Made by a program: the position numbers and the translations under genes. The notes under the pieces were generated by a model. It saw only the letters and a program-made list of their open reading frames with translations, was not told the origin of the DNA and made no database searches. Shown here piece by piece: positions 5,309-5,669 of a stretch of DNA of 5,669 bases. The number at the start of each line of letters is the position of its first letter. Position 1 is the stretch's first letter. Source of the stretch: Deltaproteobacteria bacterium. GTDB taxonomy: Bacteria; Myxococcota_A; Polyangia; HGW-17. Location: contig QKIM01000258.1 in NCBI GenBank assembly GCA_003249585.1, positions 1 to 5,669 of the forward strand, written 5' to 3'.

Positions 5309-5669
5309 ATGTATCGTCTGAACCTTCTTCTTGTTCTTGTATTGGCCTTCGCCGGCTGTGATGACGACAGCGCCTCGAACAACTCGAGCAACGTCAACAA
5401 CACCAGCAACACCGGCAACGTCAACAACATCAACAACACGACCAGCACCAACAACGTCAACAATACGGGCAACACCAACAACGTGACGCCTGTGTGCGGC
5501 GACGGGGTCATCGATGCCGGCGAAGTGTGCGACGGGACTGCGCTGGGTGGTGCGACCTGCGATACACTTGGACTCGGGTTCGAGGGCGGCGTCCTTTCGT
5601 GTAGTGACACCTGCACCGCCTTCGACACCAGCGCCTGCACGCTCGCGACGGGCGACTCGTCTCCGACCC
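5309..5669 (+). CDS. Lipoprotein with Asn-rich linker and DUF4215-like cysteine repeat, N-terminal part (continues beyond window)
   Basis: The frame is open from ATG 5309 to the window end (120 full codons). GAGGAG at 5296-5301, seven bases upstream, supports the start. The signal peptide MYRLNLLLVLVLAFAGC ends in a good lipobox with C17, followed by DDD. Residues 24-58 are a low-complexity linker of Asn with Val, Thr, Ser and Gly (NVNNT-type units). From residue 63 a cysteine-rich module begins, CGDGVIDAGEVCDG, with Cys at 63, 74, 84, 98, 102 and 110. This matches the Myxococcus-type cysteine-rich repeat (DUF4215-like), found in surface or secreted proteins of myxobacteria and relatives, where the cysteines probably form disulfides. 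The Asn-rich stretch most likely acts as a flexible spacer holding the following domains away from the membrane. The functional domain, if any, lies beyond the window, so the activity is unknown. Asp at +2 would signal inner-membrane retention in E. coli, but that rule may not hold in this lineage. Confidence 0.87.
   Translation, partial: MYRLNLLLVLVLAFAGCDDDSASNNSSNVNNTSNTGNVNNINNTTSTNNVNNTGNTNNVTPVCGDGVIDAGEVCDGTALGGATCDTLGLGFEGGVLSCSDTCTAFDTSACTLATGDSSPT
5378..5482 (+). repeat. Degenerate AAC-rich coding repeat (Asn-rich linker)
   Basis: About 35 codons are built from AAC with GTC, ACC, AGC and GGC, giving irregular units such as AAC-GTC-AAC-AAC. Eighteen codons are Asn and only one of them (5462-5464) is AAT. 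Imperfect units of this kind can expand or contract, so linker length may vary between strains. Confidence 0.85.

Noticed and set aside
5035..5640. Minus-strand frame with Leu/Val-rich repeats resembling membrane helices
   Set aside because: The hydrophobic repeats are the complement of the AAC/GTC Asn-Val codons of the surface lipoprotein linker, so the membrane look is an artefact.

Overview
This 5.7 kb window looks like chromosomal DNA of a Gram-negative deltaproteobacterial lineage in the Myxococcota/Bradymonadota range. That is an inference from four things: moderately high GC with strongly GC-biased third codon positions, a transmembrane Ser/Thr kinase ending in an AgmX/PglI-type tail, several lipoprotein signal peptides, and a lipoprotein with an Asn-rich NNV/NNT linker followed by a CGDGxxxxGExCD cysteine repeat. 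I see no rRNA, tRNA, CRISPR array, insertion sequence or phage gene.

Layout. Positions 1-2354 hold a minus-strand pair: an intact 660-residue membrane-spanning Ser/Thr protein kinase (372-2354), followed by a gene of unknown function (372-1) that overlaps its stop codon by one base and runs off the window. A 337 bp divergent spacer (2355-2691) separates them from a plus-strand 373-residue probable lipoprotein (2692-3813) of unrecognised family, which has an internal membrane segment, a glycine tract and an arginine-rich helix. It converges on a minus-strand FKBP-type peptidyl-prolyl isomerase lipoprotein (3924-4808), with a possible shared terminator between them. A second divergent spacer (4809-5031) carries a good sigma-70-like promoter surrounded by GCCGG repeats and drives a 63-residue ribbon-helix-helix regulator (5032-5223). 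The window ends in the first 120 codons of an Asn-rich, Cys-repeat surface lipoprotein (5309 onward).

How the parts fit. Most products belong to the cell envelope: a kinase that could link the periplasm to cytoplasmic phosphorylation, an envelope foldase, and two probable lipoproteins. Only the kinase and the overlapping gene look like an operon; the other genes appear to be separately transcribed. The small regulator probably controls its own promoter and could also affect the divergent FKBP gene. I do not see a clear new multi-gene system. The most distinctive items are the cysteine-rich periplasmic end of the kinase with its coupled unknown partner, the internal membrane/Gly/Arg block of the 2692 lipoprotein, and the repeat-decorated promoter of the regulator.
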